This document shows, piece after piece, positions 44,160 to 57,320 of a DNA stretch of 64,000 nucleotides. Under the pieces are notes generated by a model, which saw only the letters and a program-made list of their open reading frames with translations, did no database searches and was not told where the DNA came from. Made by a program: the position numbers and the translations under genes. Source of the DNA: Poronia punctata (taxonomy: Eukaryota > Ascomycota > Sordariomycetes > Xylariales > Xylariaceae); NCBI GenBank assembly GCA_022579005.1, contig MU401467.1:1-64000 (forward strand), given 5' to 3'. Every line of letters begins with the position of its first letter. Position 1 is the first letter of the stretch.

Positions 44160-44975
44160 ATGTTCCGGCAAGCGTTGACAAAATCTTCCAGAGCGATTTC
44201 TTCTAGCTCACGAACAATTGCACAGCGTCCTTTAGTCCGGTCACAGTTCGCCGCCCCTGCTCCTTTAAATACACTAAGATCTATACCCGCCGCGAGGACG
44301 AGATGGTATAGCAATTCCACAGAGACCACATCAAAAGAAGGCGAGAAGTCTGCGACAGAAGCCGAGTCCAAGGAAAGCCCGAAGGATGGCGAAGCGCCAC
44401 CAACCGCCGAGGCCGAGCTGAAGAAGAAGCTCGAGACTAAAGAGAAGGAGGCTCTTGAATGGAAGGTTCGTGTTTTAACATCCCGTCATATTGCGTACAC
44501 CTACCGATGACTAACACTACGGATGGCAATATAGGATAAATACCTTCGATCCGTAGCTGAATTCCGCAACCTGCAAGACCGGACCCAGCGAGAAGTCAAG
44601 GCGGCTCGCGACTTTGCTATCCAGCGATTCGCCAAGGATCTCGTCGACACGGTCGACAACCTGGACCGCGCCTTGACCATGGGCCAGGAGAAGCTGAAGC
44701 CGGCCGAGGACCAGGAGGCGAACATGGACCTGAACAACTTCTACGAGGGCGTCAAGATGACGGAGACCAACATGCTCTCGACCCTGTCCAAGCACGGACT
44801 AGAGAGGTTTAGCCCCGAGGGCGAGAAGTTCAACCCCAACGAGCACGAGGCCACCTTCATGACGCCCATGGCCGGCAAGGAGGATAACACCGTCTTCCAC
44901 GTCCAGCAGAAGGGCTTCAAGCTCAACGGAAGAGTTCTCCGTGCTGCCAAGGTCGGCGTTGTCAAGAGCCAATAA
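44160..44975 (+). CDS. mge1: Mge1, mitochondrial GrpE nucleotide exchange factor, 248 aa
   Basis: Two exons, 44160-44465 and 44535-44975, join in phase 0 across a 69-nt intron (GTTCGT donor, GACTAAC branch, ATATAG acceptor). The start chosen, MFRQALTKSSRAISSSSRT, gives a classic mitochondrial presequence; upstream in-frame codons would extend it without such features. GrpE landmarks are DKYLRSVAEFRNLQDRTQRE (long helix), FAKDLVDTVDNLDRAL, ETNMLSTLSKHGLERFSPEG, NPNEHEATFMTPM and LNGRVLRAAKVGV. Mge1 exchanges nucleotide on mitochondrial Hsp70 (Ssc1) during import and Fe-S cluster work. Confidence 0.95.
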
Positions 44976-46841
44976 AGGAACAAAAAGCGATGAGCGTCGT
45001 GTCTATTCATGGCGCGCAACAACTTCGAAAAAACGGTTTAGAAATCCGTTAAAGTCTATCTGGAGCAAGCAAAATCGAATTGCTCCTTGTACAAAGATCA
45101 ACCATGTATAACAAGCAACAATTTTCGCGCCGACAAAAACACTTGATGACCAATGTCCTAGGGAGGACTCTCGGCGTTGGGTATTACTGTAATGTGTATA
45201 AAAGACGCTCCTCTCACGAAAAAAACAACAAGAAACAACAACTAAATCGAATCATAAGCCGGTCGGGTAAAAAGATGTCCATTTACTTTGCATGACAATC
45301 TATATGTCATGGTCGATGGGGGATAATGGGACGGGCACAAATAGATAAAATTAGGGGGTTCCACCAGCAGAGAAATCTCGGGGGTTTATGACCGGTTGTT
45401 AGAGCCCAGAGATTGGCGATAACTTTATAAATTATATATATATATATATAACATGAACCTTACTTGAACGCTTCCATTTGAACCATCCATCCGGGCCTGT
45501 TTTCTTCGGTTGCTGTTTATATTTATCACGGAATTCCTTGCTCGCCCTGTGTAAAGAATAAGATAATAGCCATTCTCAGGTGTCTGGATCCTGGATATCC
45601 TCCGATCATATCAAACAAAGCTCTCTAATCTACATATTTCTTTCCCTTTTTCTCTTTTAGGTGTGGCGGGGAGGACATGAATACCTAGCAATCGACCTCT
45701 CTCTCTCTCTCCCTCTCCAATCCTCCATCTCGACTATAACAGGCTCTGATTTCACTACATAGCATATCATGTTTGGAAATCACATCGAGGCGTGTGACTG
45801 GTGTAACAATAGGACCATTTTATCTTTGCGTTCCTTTTACTCGTCTCCTGGCGGGGGAGAGAGGAAAAACAAGAGAAACCCAGGACGAAGACAAGATACT
45901 TATGCTTGGTCTCCCGAGGCAGACAGGAAAACACTTTGTAAGATTATATGGTTGAACTGCAGATTTGAATATGATAAACTTTGTACAGTCGTGATCTACA
46001 TTTCCGCTAGTTTTCGGCGATATGTGGACTGCCTTGTTGTTTTGTTTGTACACTTACTTATTTCTCTATTAGTTACTACGTCAACAGCAGCAGCAGCAGC
46101 GTATGAGCTACCTAGTTTATCATCCCGTGCTGGTAACCTAGATGATTTTGTTATAGCCACATCTAGGCCTAGCCACATCTGCTCTGAAATTGAACATTCA
46201 ATAGGTACACACAACACACGATAGTAAGGCAAAAGCTAGAGTATTTATTACATTACAATTCCCCATTGACTACCTAGGTACTACTATCAGACACGAGAGC
46301 ATGCGGCTTTTTACTATCCGCAATGCCCATTATACATTATTGGCAACACATCTCCCTGCACCGGAAAACGACTTCGCCGGCCACATTACCTCCATTTATT
46401 ACTCCCCTCGCAAACCCCTTTCTTCCCAGTGCTTGAGAAAAAAAATCAAATGTTGATGCAAAACGCCCTAAACGCCTCCGGGTATTATTCTGCTGACAAA
46501 CTCCCGTCCATTACGTATATGTCCTAGCCGATGAATGAAACGGTGGGAACGGCAGGGATAGACTCACTCGGGACCGCTGTACATTGCCACTTCTCCTTGA
46601 AAACCTGTGGGAAGAAGGAACAGCAAGAAGGACAGAGAACCTGCAGGGAGCGCCGCTACTGCTTAACAATCCCTGCAAGGTCATATATACAGAGAGCCAT
46701 TAGTCTAGATTCCGTGGGAAGCCAACAGCTCTCTGCGTATAAAGGACCGAAAAAGGGGTGAGGAAACCGACGAATGCCCATTTAACACACGGCAGCAGTG
46801 TATGGCGCAAAATCGTCAAAAGTCTTGCTGCCAATCCCAAC
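44976..46841. other. 1.9-kb intergenic, no convincing gene
   Basis: It holds an (AT)n microsatellite near 45434-45451 and CT-rich runs near 45699. A 151-codon plus frame at 45769-46224 has a hydrophobic stretch and a poly-Ala run, but no domain or gene-like context. Confidence 0.5.
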
Positions 46842-49261
46842 TCAGAAGAGGGGGTTATACCCCATTCCGGTGCCGGGGACGCCGCCATTGCCACTGCCAC
46901 TGCCATAAGAGCTCCCTTCTGCTGTTCTTCGCAAACTCATAAGCATTGCCTCCCTGTTGTTGGCCGCCTCGCGCTCTAGCCAGCGGTCATATGCCCCCTC
47001 GGAGTTGATCAGTCGAGGCGGCTGCGACACATGCCCAAGGCCGTCCCCGCCGTGACTTGTGAGCCCGGCATATTCGGCGTAGCCAGTCGTAACAGTACCT
47101 GACCCGTCATCGGCGTGGGAAGTCTGGTCGAAGCCGACTGTGCCGTCATCGACAACGTTTTCACTACCGCGCTCATCGGCATCCTCAACGTCGTCGTCGT
47201 CGGCTTCTTCATCCATGAGCACGGCAAATGCATGTTCCGGATCACGCACGCCGACACTCGCACAGACATTCTGGATCTCATGTTTCAGGGCAGCGATGCG
47301 TGACGAGTTCCTCTCCATAGCCGCCTGCGCCGTGTATAGTTTGTCCCATGCGTCGTCTAGGTGGCTCTGCGCCTCACGAGCGTGGTTAGCTACGCGAGCC
47401 TTGATTTCCTCGATGCGCCTCTGCTTTCGTCTCTCCTCCCTGGCCTCGTCCGCGCGCCGTTTTCGTTCCGCCTCGTCTTTTTCCTCGCGCCATAATTGTA
47501 GGGCAGGCATGCACCTTTGCAAGTAGTGCAGATCATATTCTAGACCGGTGATCGCCTCGGTCTGTCGCTGCGTTTGTGCGAACAACTCTTTCCAGGCGAC
47601 TTCAGTCTGCCGCGTTTCCTTCCATTGGCGTCGCAAGAGCGCAAATACCTGTGGATGCCCTTGGGCATGAAGCTCGGGTATGTAGTCTTGAACGGCCGCA
47701 TTGACTTCAGTCTAGTTGGTGAACGGGCAGTTAGTTAGCCATGCACGTGGAACGGCTTCCGTCATATCTGGTCGAGACCATGTAAAAAGATAAGAGGGTA
47801 GTACGACGGAGACGTATTGGCAACTTACAGAAGTGAAGGATGTAGCGTCACCTTGGGAAAGGTTAGTAGGGAGCATGATCCGGGCACCGTACAGGTGATT
47901 TCGATAATCACGCTCTACAAGTGGCACCATACGACTGTATCGCCGACGGAAGTCCCCAGGCATGGGACCAACGACCTCGAGTCCCGGTGGCGTGAATATG
48001 ATGGAGGGGCTGGACGGGATTTCGTAAGCTGGCGTTAACTCCTCGCCCGTCTCAAAATCCCGTTGAAACTCGAAGTGGCTATTGACCGTATGCGCGCGTC
48101 TTCTCTGCTTCTGGGATGGGACAGTATCGTCCTTGGGGGTAGGGGGCCGCATTCGCCTATACGACGAAGTGACCTAGGGGCGGACGAACAAGTTAATAAG
48201 AGTGTACCGAGTAGGTAAGCAGGACGATACTAATCGATTTGTAGAGGGAAATCATAGGAAATATGCATACCTCTGAAGAAACCTTATACTCGTTTTCCTT
48301 TTCGTTCCAGCGAACACAGCCTTTAGACCATTCTAGGAAAGTACAGGGTGAGATACGGCCGCCATTGAGATCCGCTTCCTCATCATCCGAATCCTTCTCC
48401 CATTCAAAGTCGGCGCAGCTAGTGGTAAATTCGTGCGTTGACAGATCCATGCCACTCGGTGGCTTGATGTGACTAAAGTCAGGTCGATATACCTCAAAGA
48501 TGTGGTCGCGGGGCGAGTCGCCGCCAGCATTTGCGGCATCTAAGGCCTTGTCAATCTTGGCCAGCATTCTGAGAAACACGTGGTTAGTCGCGACTAGGTA
48601 CTTTGGGAGCCATGCAGTAGAGTCTCCCAGCTGCAAGGGGCATTATCAACTTGGGGAGGTTACGAAGTACCTTGAGATGTCCCGTTCGTTACGGATGGTG
48701 TGCTTGGAACCGCTCCGCAGTTCTTCTCGTCGTCGGATCCAGTCAAATAGGGGATCGTCCTGGTCGTGCTCGCCTCCTAGCCAATTACCGCGCATGGCGA
48801 TATAGGCCTTCATCATGGAATTCGAAACGATCTGAACCTCCTTAGGCTGGCCAGAGCTGCAACCAGGAAGATGGCGAGTGTGAGGGGCGGGGAGCAAGTT
48901 CAAATTCCCAGCCTTACCCGCCGACTTCCCTAGCGACGTCGACGAGCCCGCGGTACGTCCCTTTGTAGACTCGGCAAGGGTTGAGCTCCGGGGTAGAAAT
49001 CTGTCGGGGATACGAGGAACTCGTGGGATCGATTGATCACCTGTATTGTTTTCATCTTCATTGTATCCGCGGTACACCCGCGTAGTACTAACGTCAGAAC
49101 CACCACCTGACCCTCGTGATCCTGTTCATAATGAGATTCGCATGCTGAGAATGCATGATTGGATATTACTTACGACTGCGACGGCGAACCCGGCCAAGGA
49201 CAGGTACTCCGAGAGGACCGCGGGTCGAACTTCCACCATGACTGTCCCTAAGGCTCGACAT
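46842..49261 (-). CDS. Coiled-coil protein of unknown function, 683 aa
   Basis: A five-exon model keeps one frame: 49261-49174, 49121-48671, 48568-48271, 48173-47829 and 47711-46842. The introns are 52-117 nt, several with GACTAACC- or GCTAACTAAC-type branch sites. The N terminus is Ser/Arg-rich. Middle exons carry KAYIAMRGNWLGGEHDQDDP, DSPRDHIFEVYRPDFSHIKP, CTFLEWSKGCVRWNEKENEY and PGDFRRRYSRMVPLVERDYR, which look conserved but match nothing I know. Residues about 420-540 are strongly charged and helical (EEKDEAERKRRADEAREERR), likely a coiled coil. An acidic segment and a Gly-rich C terminus follow. No function is proposed. Confidence 0.75.
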
Positions 49262-49918
49262 CTTGCGGACCCAAAGATGATTGTGGAAGGAAACGAAATA
49301 TTAAGAACCAAGGTATCGTCGTTGTACGAGAGACTCAGTACTGCATGCAGCCTTTCCAACAAGGAGACGGACACTCTCACCTGCTCCCTGTACGGAAAAG
49401 CGAGGGGGAATTGATAACAGAATTCCACACACGAAGTGAGAAACCGGGGCAATGGTTATTTATGGTCAACCACAAGGAACCCAGGTTCTGTGTTTGTTTT
49501 GGGAGATTCTTCTTCCCTAATAAATATGCTATCGTGCGCGGTATAGGAAGAATGGTGCCATGCAATATGCTTAACGAAAGCCGTTTCTATAGGTGGGTAC
49601 GAGGCAACGCTGTATTTTTGTAAACAATAGACCAACGCCATTGAGCGAGCCCCCTTCAGTTGTTTGCGTGTTTCACCTTCGCGAAGCAGGTAGTCTAGAG
49701 TAAATGCAAGATTAAGGTAGGTAGGTAGGTACCTAGGGTAACCTGATGGTAGGTAACCCTACAATATCTCCCAGGTACCAAACACATTGAATCAACTCTT
49801 GTTCAGCCGATGCCCTATGATCGCTCACCGCCTGCCCCTCGAGGGTTGGTTTGGCATACTAAAGACCCATCATGGCCATAATCGCACGCCGCGCCCCTTC
49901 ATATGACTTTCCCACTCT
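49262..49918. other. Intergenic between the coiled-coil gene and RFC1
   Basis: 5' flank of the coiled-coil gene and 3' flank of RFC1. Short TAGGTAGG runs lie near 49717. No gene is seen. Confidence 0.5.
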
Positions 49919-52900
49919 TCACTTCTTCGCTTTACTCTTGGCTGCGCCGGCCTTCCGGCCCCTGCCTTTCGGTTTGTCCTCGTCTTCGTCTTCGTCGCCG
50001 GCCTGTGTTTTGGTGGTCTTCTTCGGTCCCTTTTTGGCAGCTTTGGCCTTTGGCTTCTTGATGTACTTGTCTTTCGTGATGTCTCCATCATCCTCGTCGT
50101 CGACCTCGGCAGCCTCTGGAATTTCTGCGTCCTCGTCGTCCATGGCCTCTTCAAGGTCCGGCTTGTCTTTGCTAGTCTGCTTCGAGCCAACAACAGCGGA
50201 GGCTCTCATGAAAGGGACGGGATGAGACATGGTATTATACCTAAAGAGAAAATTAGCGATCCCACCCATGATGAGACTAGAGGCTGACTCACATTCTCGT
50301 AAAGGCGGCCTTGGTTTGACTATCGATTGAAACCGCCTCCTCGTTCTGAGGACCGATGCCAAGCTCCTTAATCGAATCAAAGTCGTCTCGCGTGAGATAG
50401 TAGCTGTCCATGAGTTCAATTACCTCCTCGATCGAGTCCTTGCCGTCGGCGGCCAACCGTTGTATAAGTTGCGTCCACAGAACAGGAAGATATTGCTGGC
50501 GAATCTCGTTATGATCACCCGAGGCCTTGAGCCGCATGTGTGAATGGATTTCGCGGATGAATCGCCCGAGCTTGCCGTATTTGCTGTTGTTGCCGAGCCA
50601 CGTCGTAAAAGCAGAACCCATCAGCTGGCCAGATATGAAACTGGCAGGCCGAACCGTGCTGAAGATGGCATGGGTGGGCATGAGACTCCAATGCTGTTGC
50701 GGGCCGTGTATCATACGATCTACTAGATCACCGTCGGAAATGCTTTCGGCGGCCTGGTCCATCAGCTCAAGAAGCTTCAAGTTCTGCTCCCGCTTGTTGT
50801 CTCTGTACTGGCCTAGTACTGACGGTTTCGTTCGCAGATAGTTCTCCTGTATCATGAGGTAGCTGAATTCGTGGTCGTTGAAATACAACTCGATCTTGTC
50901 GTTTAGCGTAGCTTTGCTCGTAGGCGAGAAGAGACCGCCGCCAAGCATCTTTTGGCATATTTCCCATGGCTTGAGGACGATCGACTTCTCCCAAGCCTTG
51001 GACATATCTTTGCTCTGATCAAAGTCCATTGATATCTGATCCAACTTGATTGTCGACAACATGTTCACGATCTGCCGGATGTCCCGATTGCTGCCCTCGA
51101 TAAGGGCGTCGAGAACTTGCGGTGCCAGCTTTAGGCCCTCGCGATGGCAGATCGTCATCATCCGCGAACGGATCTGGTCGACTTGGGGTCGCTGAAACTT
51201 GACGTCGAATGTAACAAAGTCGAACGGCTTCATCTTTGGCAACTTGCGCTCGTTACAGATCAGAATCAGAGGGACTTCCGTCTTTTTGCAAAACTTGGCA
51301 AGGGCACCGACACCTCCTCGGTCACCCGCAGACATGCCGTCGACTTCGTCCATGATCAGGACAATCCTCTTCTTCTCCTGGTCAATCTTCTTCCCGTCAC
51401 CGGCGAAAAAGCCGTGTAGCGAGGTGTTATTCATGACCTCACTGACACCCGACTCGACAAGCTTTTTGCTACGCGCGTCACTGGCATTGCTCTCAATAAC
51501 ATCGTAGCCCTCCAGTTTGGCCGCCAAGTGGGCAGCGGTAGTCTTGCCAATTCCAGGGGGACCAGACAGGATAATAGCACGCTCGCCACCCATGCCATCT
51601 GCTCCACGCTTCTGAAAGTTATACTTCTTTGCTTGGGGCCAATTCTTAAGCCATTTCTGGATTTTCTCGACCGCTGCCTTGTTGCCACAAATATGACTGG
51701 GCTGCGTTGGCGCATATTTGACCGTCCACAATTGGGCAGGGGGAGGTTGAGATGCTTGAGTAGCGGTGGTGGCCCCGCGAGCGACAGCCGTCTTGCGAGC
51801 CTTCTCTTGCTCCTCCCGCTTTCTCTTCTCTTCTTGTTCCATCTCTGCAGCCTGCTTCTTGATCTTCTCCTCCTCTTCCTCTCGTTTCTGTCTCACTTTT
51901 TCGGCACCCTTTCCACTTCCGCCACCTGCAGGCAGTCGGCGTATAAGTTCAAACAAGCCTTCTTCATTAATGGTTTTGATGCCATGTGCCTTAATCTTTG
52001 CGAGCTTGCTCGGGCCGGCATCATCTCCAAGGACCACGTAGCTTGTTTTGCTACTTGGGGCGCCAGTAATCTTGCCGCCGTGACGTTTTACCAGAGCTTG
52101 GGCCTCTTCCCGAGCTATGCTTGATAACTGGCCTGTGAAGACGAAAGTGAGACCGGCAAGGCAATCGGGCTCTCCGGTTGGTAAATCTCCTACGATCGGG
52201 TTGGGGGGCGGACCAGAATTACCCCCGCCAGCAGCAGCCTTTCTCCAATCGAACTTCTTATTGGCGTCTGATGATGGTGGAGTCGGTGGCCTAACCGTAG
52301 GAATATCGTCAAAAATAGCCTGGATTTCGGAATCCTCCTGTTTGTCAGCCTTTTTGGCTCTTGGGGCTCTAGGCTTTTTAGCCGCAGGTTTTCTGCGAGG
52401 GGTTGGATCCTCATCTTCGTCCTCTTCCTCTTCTTCAGAGTCGGATTCGGGGGTCTTCCTTTTCCTTGCCGCACCAGATGGTTTGGAACCTTTTGTCTCT
52501 TTGGTAGTCAGTTTCTCACCATCATCGGCTGGCTTGCTACGAGAAGCCAGTCGTTTCGGTTTCGGTAGAATTTCGTCTTCACTATCTTCTTCCATATAGT
52601 CATCGTTTTTTCTTTTGCTACGAGTTCGAGCATCGGCAGCGAAGATATCGTCACCCGCGTCGTCATCGTCCACAAACGCATCGTCATCGTCGTCTAGGTT
52701 GTCATAGCTAACAGCCCGAGGTGCACGCTTCTTCGCTTTCTGGTCTTCTGTGGCTTCTCCCTTTGCACTGGTCCGCGTTGTTCGAGGGCTGGAACGTAGC
52801 CCTGATGAAGCAGGGGTATCTGATGCCTTGGGCTCGGATTTAATCGACTGTACGGCCTTAGTCTTGCCGCCGGCAAAATATTCACTAGCTGTGGTTGTGG

Positions 52901-53278
52901 TTCCTTGTATCTCCTTGTCACTATAGAAAAACGTCAGCTTCGAGATAGAGAAAGCCGAACGCAAGGCATCTTACTTCTGCTTCTTCCGAGGAGTTGATCG
53001 TGTAACCGGTTTCTTTGACCTTATGAACCTTATTAGCCACAGGTAAATGCGGCATCAGTCAGACTACTTACTGAACGCTCACTTCATCTTCGTCTTCATC
53101 ACTATCTTCGACAACCTTTCTGCCCCCTAAGTGTATTAGTCAACCATAGAAAAGCACATCCTTGTACGGCATACCTACTACGCTTCTTTACAGGTTCTAG
53201 GTCTGTCTTTTTAGGGGCGCTAGGCTTTGCAGGGCCGGCGCCGTTCTTTGCGCCGAAAAAGGAGCGAATATCCGGCAT
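49919..53278 (-). CDS. rfc1: Replication factor C large subunit (Rfc1), 1052 aa
   Basis: Five exons: 53278-53179, 53126-53072, 53028-52975, 52920-50293 and 50240-49919. All phases close, and the introns are 43-54 nt. The N terminus, MPDIRSFFG, is a PCNA-binding (PIP-like) motif. A BRCT domain follows (DCLAGLTFVFTGQLSSIARE, VKRHGGKITGAPSSKTSYVV), then the AAA+ clamp-loader core: LWTVKYAPTQPSHICGN, Walker A LSGPPGIGKTTAAHLAA, Walker B IVLIMDEVDGMSAGDRGGVG, LILICNERKLPKMKPFDF and sensor-2 region GSNRDIRQIVNMLSTIKLD. A helical C domain and a Lys/acidic tail finish it. It loads PCNA in DNA replication and repair. It is divergent with the uL16m gene. Confidence 0.96.
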
Positions 53279-53729
53279 CGCGATGGTACCAGAGCAGAAA
53301 TGCAGAAGTTGAGAAGGGGAAGAATATTGTTGTCCGATGGCAGTTTGCAGGCTACAATATCCGTAGTTGAATCATTTTACATACAAATTCCTGGAAGTTG
53401 GGCCAGCTGCACGCGTTGATTGCCTAGATGACGCGCGTTACTTGATTAACGCTACCAAATTGAGCTTTAGCGCGACTTCCCTAGGCGCCTCGGCGTTATC
53501 CCTGAGACACCCGCATACTGTACATGTGCACTTATTACATAGGACATGTACGTAACAAAGACCCAAGTCCCCACAGTGTGTAAATGGGTAATAGTTTAGA
53601 AATTACAGCCAATCAAAGAGCTTCCTTAAACAGCTCTGGATAATACCTAACCTACCAAAAGCTAAAGTTTCTCAATGATTGACAGTTGACTGTCGAGACT
53701 TGGTTGCTGCAACCTTCACGCCAACAACC
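53279..53729. promoter_or_regulatory. Divergent promoter region, RFC1 / uL16m
   Basis: 450 bp between two start codons on opposite strands. It must hold both 5' UTRs and promoters. No specific element is identified. Confidence 0.5.
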
Positions 53730-54585
53730 ATGCGTTCCGCCACCACGCCGTCCCTTCTCGGGGCGTTCCGGTCCTTGAAGATTGCACACACACCCACGAT
53801 ACGGCCGTCGATATTACCAAGTGCTGTAACTGTCTCCCGACCGACTGCGGTATCGCAAAATGTCCGACTCTTTTCAGCTTCGGCTTCAATGGCAGGCAAC
53901 TGGCTCGAGCCTTCGATAGACCGTAAGAAGAAGATGATGAAAGGCCGACCAAGAGTGGCTACTGGGGGGTCAGTTAAGGGGACAACAGTTGTCTGGGGCG
54001 AGTACGGTCTGCGCATGATCGATCACCACCGGCGGATCAGTGCAAAGCAACTTAAGGTTGCCGAGGATACGATTAAAGCGCGACTACGTGGTCAGAAATA
54101 CCGTTTGTATAAGCGTGTTTGCTGTAACGTGGGCGTATACATTAGCGGCAATGAGGTGGGCTCCTTATATACTGAACAAAATCTGCCTCGATCACGATGC
54201 TGACTCGAGGATCCAGATACGTATGGGTAAAGGAAAGGGAAGCTTCGATCATTGGGCGGCCCGTGTAGCGGTCAACCAGATCATTCTAGAGCTGAAGGGG
54301 TTGGTTCACGAACAAGTAGTACGGGATGCATTTCGACTTGCGGGAAACAAGCTTCCAGGTATGCTCCCCAGTCAACGGATGCTATTCTATTTCTAACCTA
54401 TTACGACGCGGATAGGTCAGTGGGAGTTCGTCAAGAGAGGGGAACCGGCGGTTGTAGGGATCACGAAGTTGGATGGTGTTACATTGGAAGAGTTGATGAG
54501 GCCGAGGCGGAAAGTCTCCGCTGATGAAATAAAACCCGTTTCTGCCCCCGGTGAGATATCAGAAACACGCACCCCTTGTAAGTGA
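53730..54585 (+). CDS. mrpl16: Mitochondrial ribosomal protein uL16m (Mrpl16), 245 aa
   Basis: Three exons, 53730-54155, 54217-54358 and 54416-54585, joined in phases 0 and 1; the introns are 61 and 57 nt. The N terminus (MRSATTPSLLGAFRSLKIAH) is a mitochondrial presequence. The L16 family motifs are KGRPRVATGGSVKGTTVVWG, YGLRMIDHHRRISAKQLKVA, IRMGKGKGSFDHWAARV (first residues created across intron 1), HEQVVRDAFRLAGNKLPG and QWEFVKRG. It belongs to the large mitoribosomal subunit near the peptidyl-transferase centre. Confidence 0.94.
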
Positions 54586-55434
54586 AAATACACCCGCCAT
54601 TCAAGAATATTGGACATCACGAGGGAGGAAAGATGTTGAATTAGCCTGCGTCTATGTTCCGAGTACTCTTCCCATGTCACTAGCCACTTGCAAACCGACT
54701 GGAGGCATCTTACTAACGTGGGTGTGATGTAGTGGACGCACCCTGAACGGGCGCAGGGTCAGTCATATTGGGAATTTGTTGAAGTACGGCAATTCCCCAC
54801 TGTACAATACACTACTACAATGTACGATGGTTTGGCCTTCAAAAAAGCCTCAGTCTGATCATTAAAGCAGGCTTGCCTCGTGATTACCCTGCAGTTACCT
54901 ATGTATGTTGATAATTGGGAGTTGAAGTATATAAACGCTGGCGATCAATTAGTATATCCACCAACCGAGCAACAGAAAGTGGCAGGCACGTATGTGTAAA
55001 TGCCGAGACGTGCCTCCCTACCTTAGGTACCTTGCCTAAGGTAACCAAAGCGCCTCCTCCTGTTCCTTCTGGCAGTAACCGGAAAGATTCACCGGTCGTT
55101 CTTTCAAGGTGTTTCTATACGTGCGGAAGCAATGACCTACCTACCTCAGGTACGTACATCCTAAAGCCGTATCTACATGTGTGACAAAGTCAAATGGAAA
55201 TTCTTGATAGGCAAGATGCTACTTCACATGCACCTGGCAGTACCTACATACTGTATCTTTAGCCGAGCGCGTGCCTTCTGCCCGTCGCCGGTCTAGTTCT
55301 AACATGTCGACTCTGATTCATTAAGGTATCCTCTTTACCTTATGAAACTTTAGATCGTTCATCGCTCATCGCTGAGTGCTTGACAAAATGTTGCGGTGGG
55401 GAGCTTTGGTTGAACATCTATAGTATCATCTACT
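54586..55434. other. Intergenic, no gene seen
   Basis: Only short frames occur. It is rich in TACCTA words and contains the 5' flank of the next, uncertain gene. Confidence 0.45.
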
Positions 55435-57006
55435 ATGACGAGTCGCGCCACGTTGGAATTAAAAGGGGTCGTAATATCAAAAGAAACAGATGGCGTCGAA
55501 CTATTTTTATCAATGTCTTCTACAGCTTTTCTTTATAAAGTACCAATTCAAGGAGCGACCCAGAACAACCTCATGGCATCTATCAGATCCAAAAAGTTAT
55601 GGTTACTTCCGCCCGGACCTTGTCGGCTTGACCTGCGCCTTGACTTGCACCAACTTGGCGTTTGTCTTGAGGAGGCATGTGGTTTTGTGGAATTCATTGC
55701 CGCTGCGATCTGTCGCTTTCCGGTATGTAGGCTATAAACTCTTGCGCCCTCTCTTTGCCACTTTTCAGTGCTATCAGCTCACACAAAGCTCAGTTGTGGT
55801 CGAAACTGGGTGTTTCAGTAAAGGTGCTGGACAACGGTATCCAGTACCAGCCGGGCGACGACAATCCGAACATATACCTCAGCGTTGAGCAACCCGACAT
55901 GTCCTCTGCTCTCCTTTCACCTCCCCAGGCACATACAGCTCAGCTTAGAGGTCTGGAATCCTTTCTACGGTTCGAGGCCTTTAGTCGGCAAAAAGCCTCC
56001 GTTAACCAGGGGCGGCTGGGCTCCATGAAACTCCATCGGGAAGATGCGTCATGTTTAGTCATGGCGGCACTTGATGTAGTCTTTGGCATTCGCCAGCGTT
56101 TCCCGACTCTGAAATCCTGCCGGATTGTAAACGACGCACCGTCGCTATTAGATATCGCGCCTGCGATTTGGAATGCCCATTATCTAAAGGTATGTGCACA
56201 GGGCGAGACACGAAAAATGACCCATTCTCATACTCATGCAGGCAACCGTGAGCCACACTGAGAATTTCGGTATCATTTCCAGTATCCTGGCATCCACTGC
56301 TAGCAGCCAGTCCCCGGGACTTAGGCGGCAAGTGAATGATATTATACGGAGTTGTCCCGCTCCAACCAGCAATGACCTAGATCCCAACGTCGACAACCCA
56401 CTAGGCGCCCCTAAGTCGTCTATCGAGCGGCGGTTATGGGATTTGCTAAGGGTTACACTGAAGCCCACTATTGGAACTTCCAGAAAAGCCAGCGGGAATC
56501 CAGACACCGCAGGGGAAATCCAGTACCCCAAAGGTAGAAGAATGGTAGAGGAAGAGAACTTTAACCCACGCTTGCTACCCGCGTATCAACATATTCACCA
56601 GAATCCAGGGTCACAACAATCTCTATCGTACCATGACATCGAGACTGATAAGGGCGAGCCTATGGGTGTTTACAGCAACCAAGGAGGATTCGGCGTCATG
56701 GAAGAAGGGAATGTTGGGAGAAACGGTGGGCTCCATCAATGGCGGCAATCCTACTCAGACTTACAGCAACCACCAGGCTTGGTCTACCATGATTCTCAGA
56801 GTACCGTGGACACTGATATAAGTATCGACTACAGTTCTCAGGATATACCGGACCCTAGGGTAACCCGGAATGATGAATTATTCGAGACCTTAGTGACTAC
56901 GAACGAAACAGACTATCGACACCACTATTCAAGCGCTTTGGCCATGGCTCGCCCAAACTCACAAATAAGAAATGAATCGAGACACAATCAACAAGACGCC
57001 GGATGA
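55435..57006 (+). CDS. Unknown protein, exon model uncertain
   Basis: The secure part is an exon ending at 56189 (reading GVSVKVLDNGIQYQPGDDN to APAIWNAHYLK). A 52-nt intron (GTATGT...ATGCAG) joins it to the exon 56242-57006, ending QQDAG. The 5' exon is ambiguous. Starting at ATG 55435, with donor at 55723 and acceptor at 55793, gives one protein. Starting at ATG 55490, with the same donor and acceptor at 55768, gives another. Both keep the frame. The protein has AALDVVFGIRQRFPTLKSCR and LRRQVNDIIRSCPAP in the middle and a hydrophilic Gln/Ser-rich C terminus. No domain is recognised. Confidence 0.55.
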
Positions 57007-57320
57007 GCCCAATCATTTAGAGAGGAAGCGACTGGAAGCATATGCGCTCTAGGCCGAAGCCAGTCTACGTCCATTCCGGACGGGCTGAAGCAGGATTGAA
57101 TATCGACCTAGCGGCGACAATCTGGAATGGCCAGAATCAGATGAGCCTCGTGAACCGATGCCAAGAGTCTGAGACATACTCATGGCGGTCGCATATATTC
57201 AAAGACCGGCGGCCTGTCTCCCAACACTGTAAAGGCGAGCACATATTGCCACATCCCATCCACTCGACAAGATCAAACTTTTCGAGAATAGGGCGACCCC
57301 CGCCTCGTAGTGGCGCCACT
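57007..57320. other. Short intergenic between convergent genes
   Basis: No gene is seen. Confidence 0.5.

Noticed and set aside
45769..46224. 151-codon plus frame with a hydrophobic stretch
   Set aside because: Composition and neighbourhood look intergenic, with no domain and a poly-Ala run from a short CAG repeat. RNA data would be needed to call it.
48842..48902. GTAAGG...TTGCAG segment that looks like an intron in the coiled-coil gene
   Set aside because: Removing its 61 nt shifts the frame into an early stop, while keeping it leaves a continuous frame, so it was left as coding.
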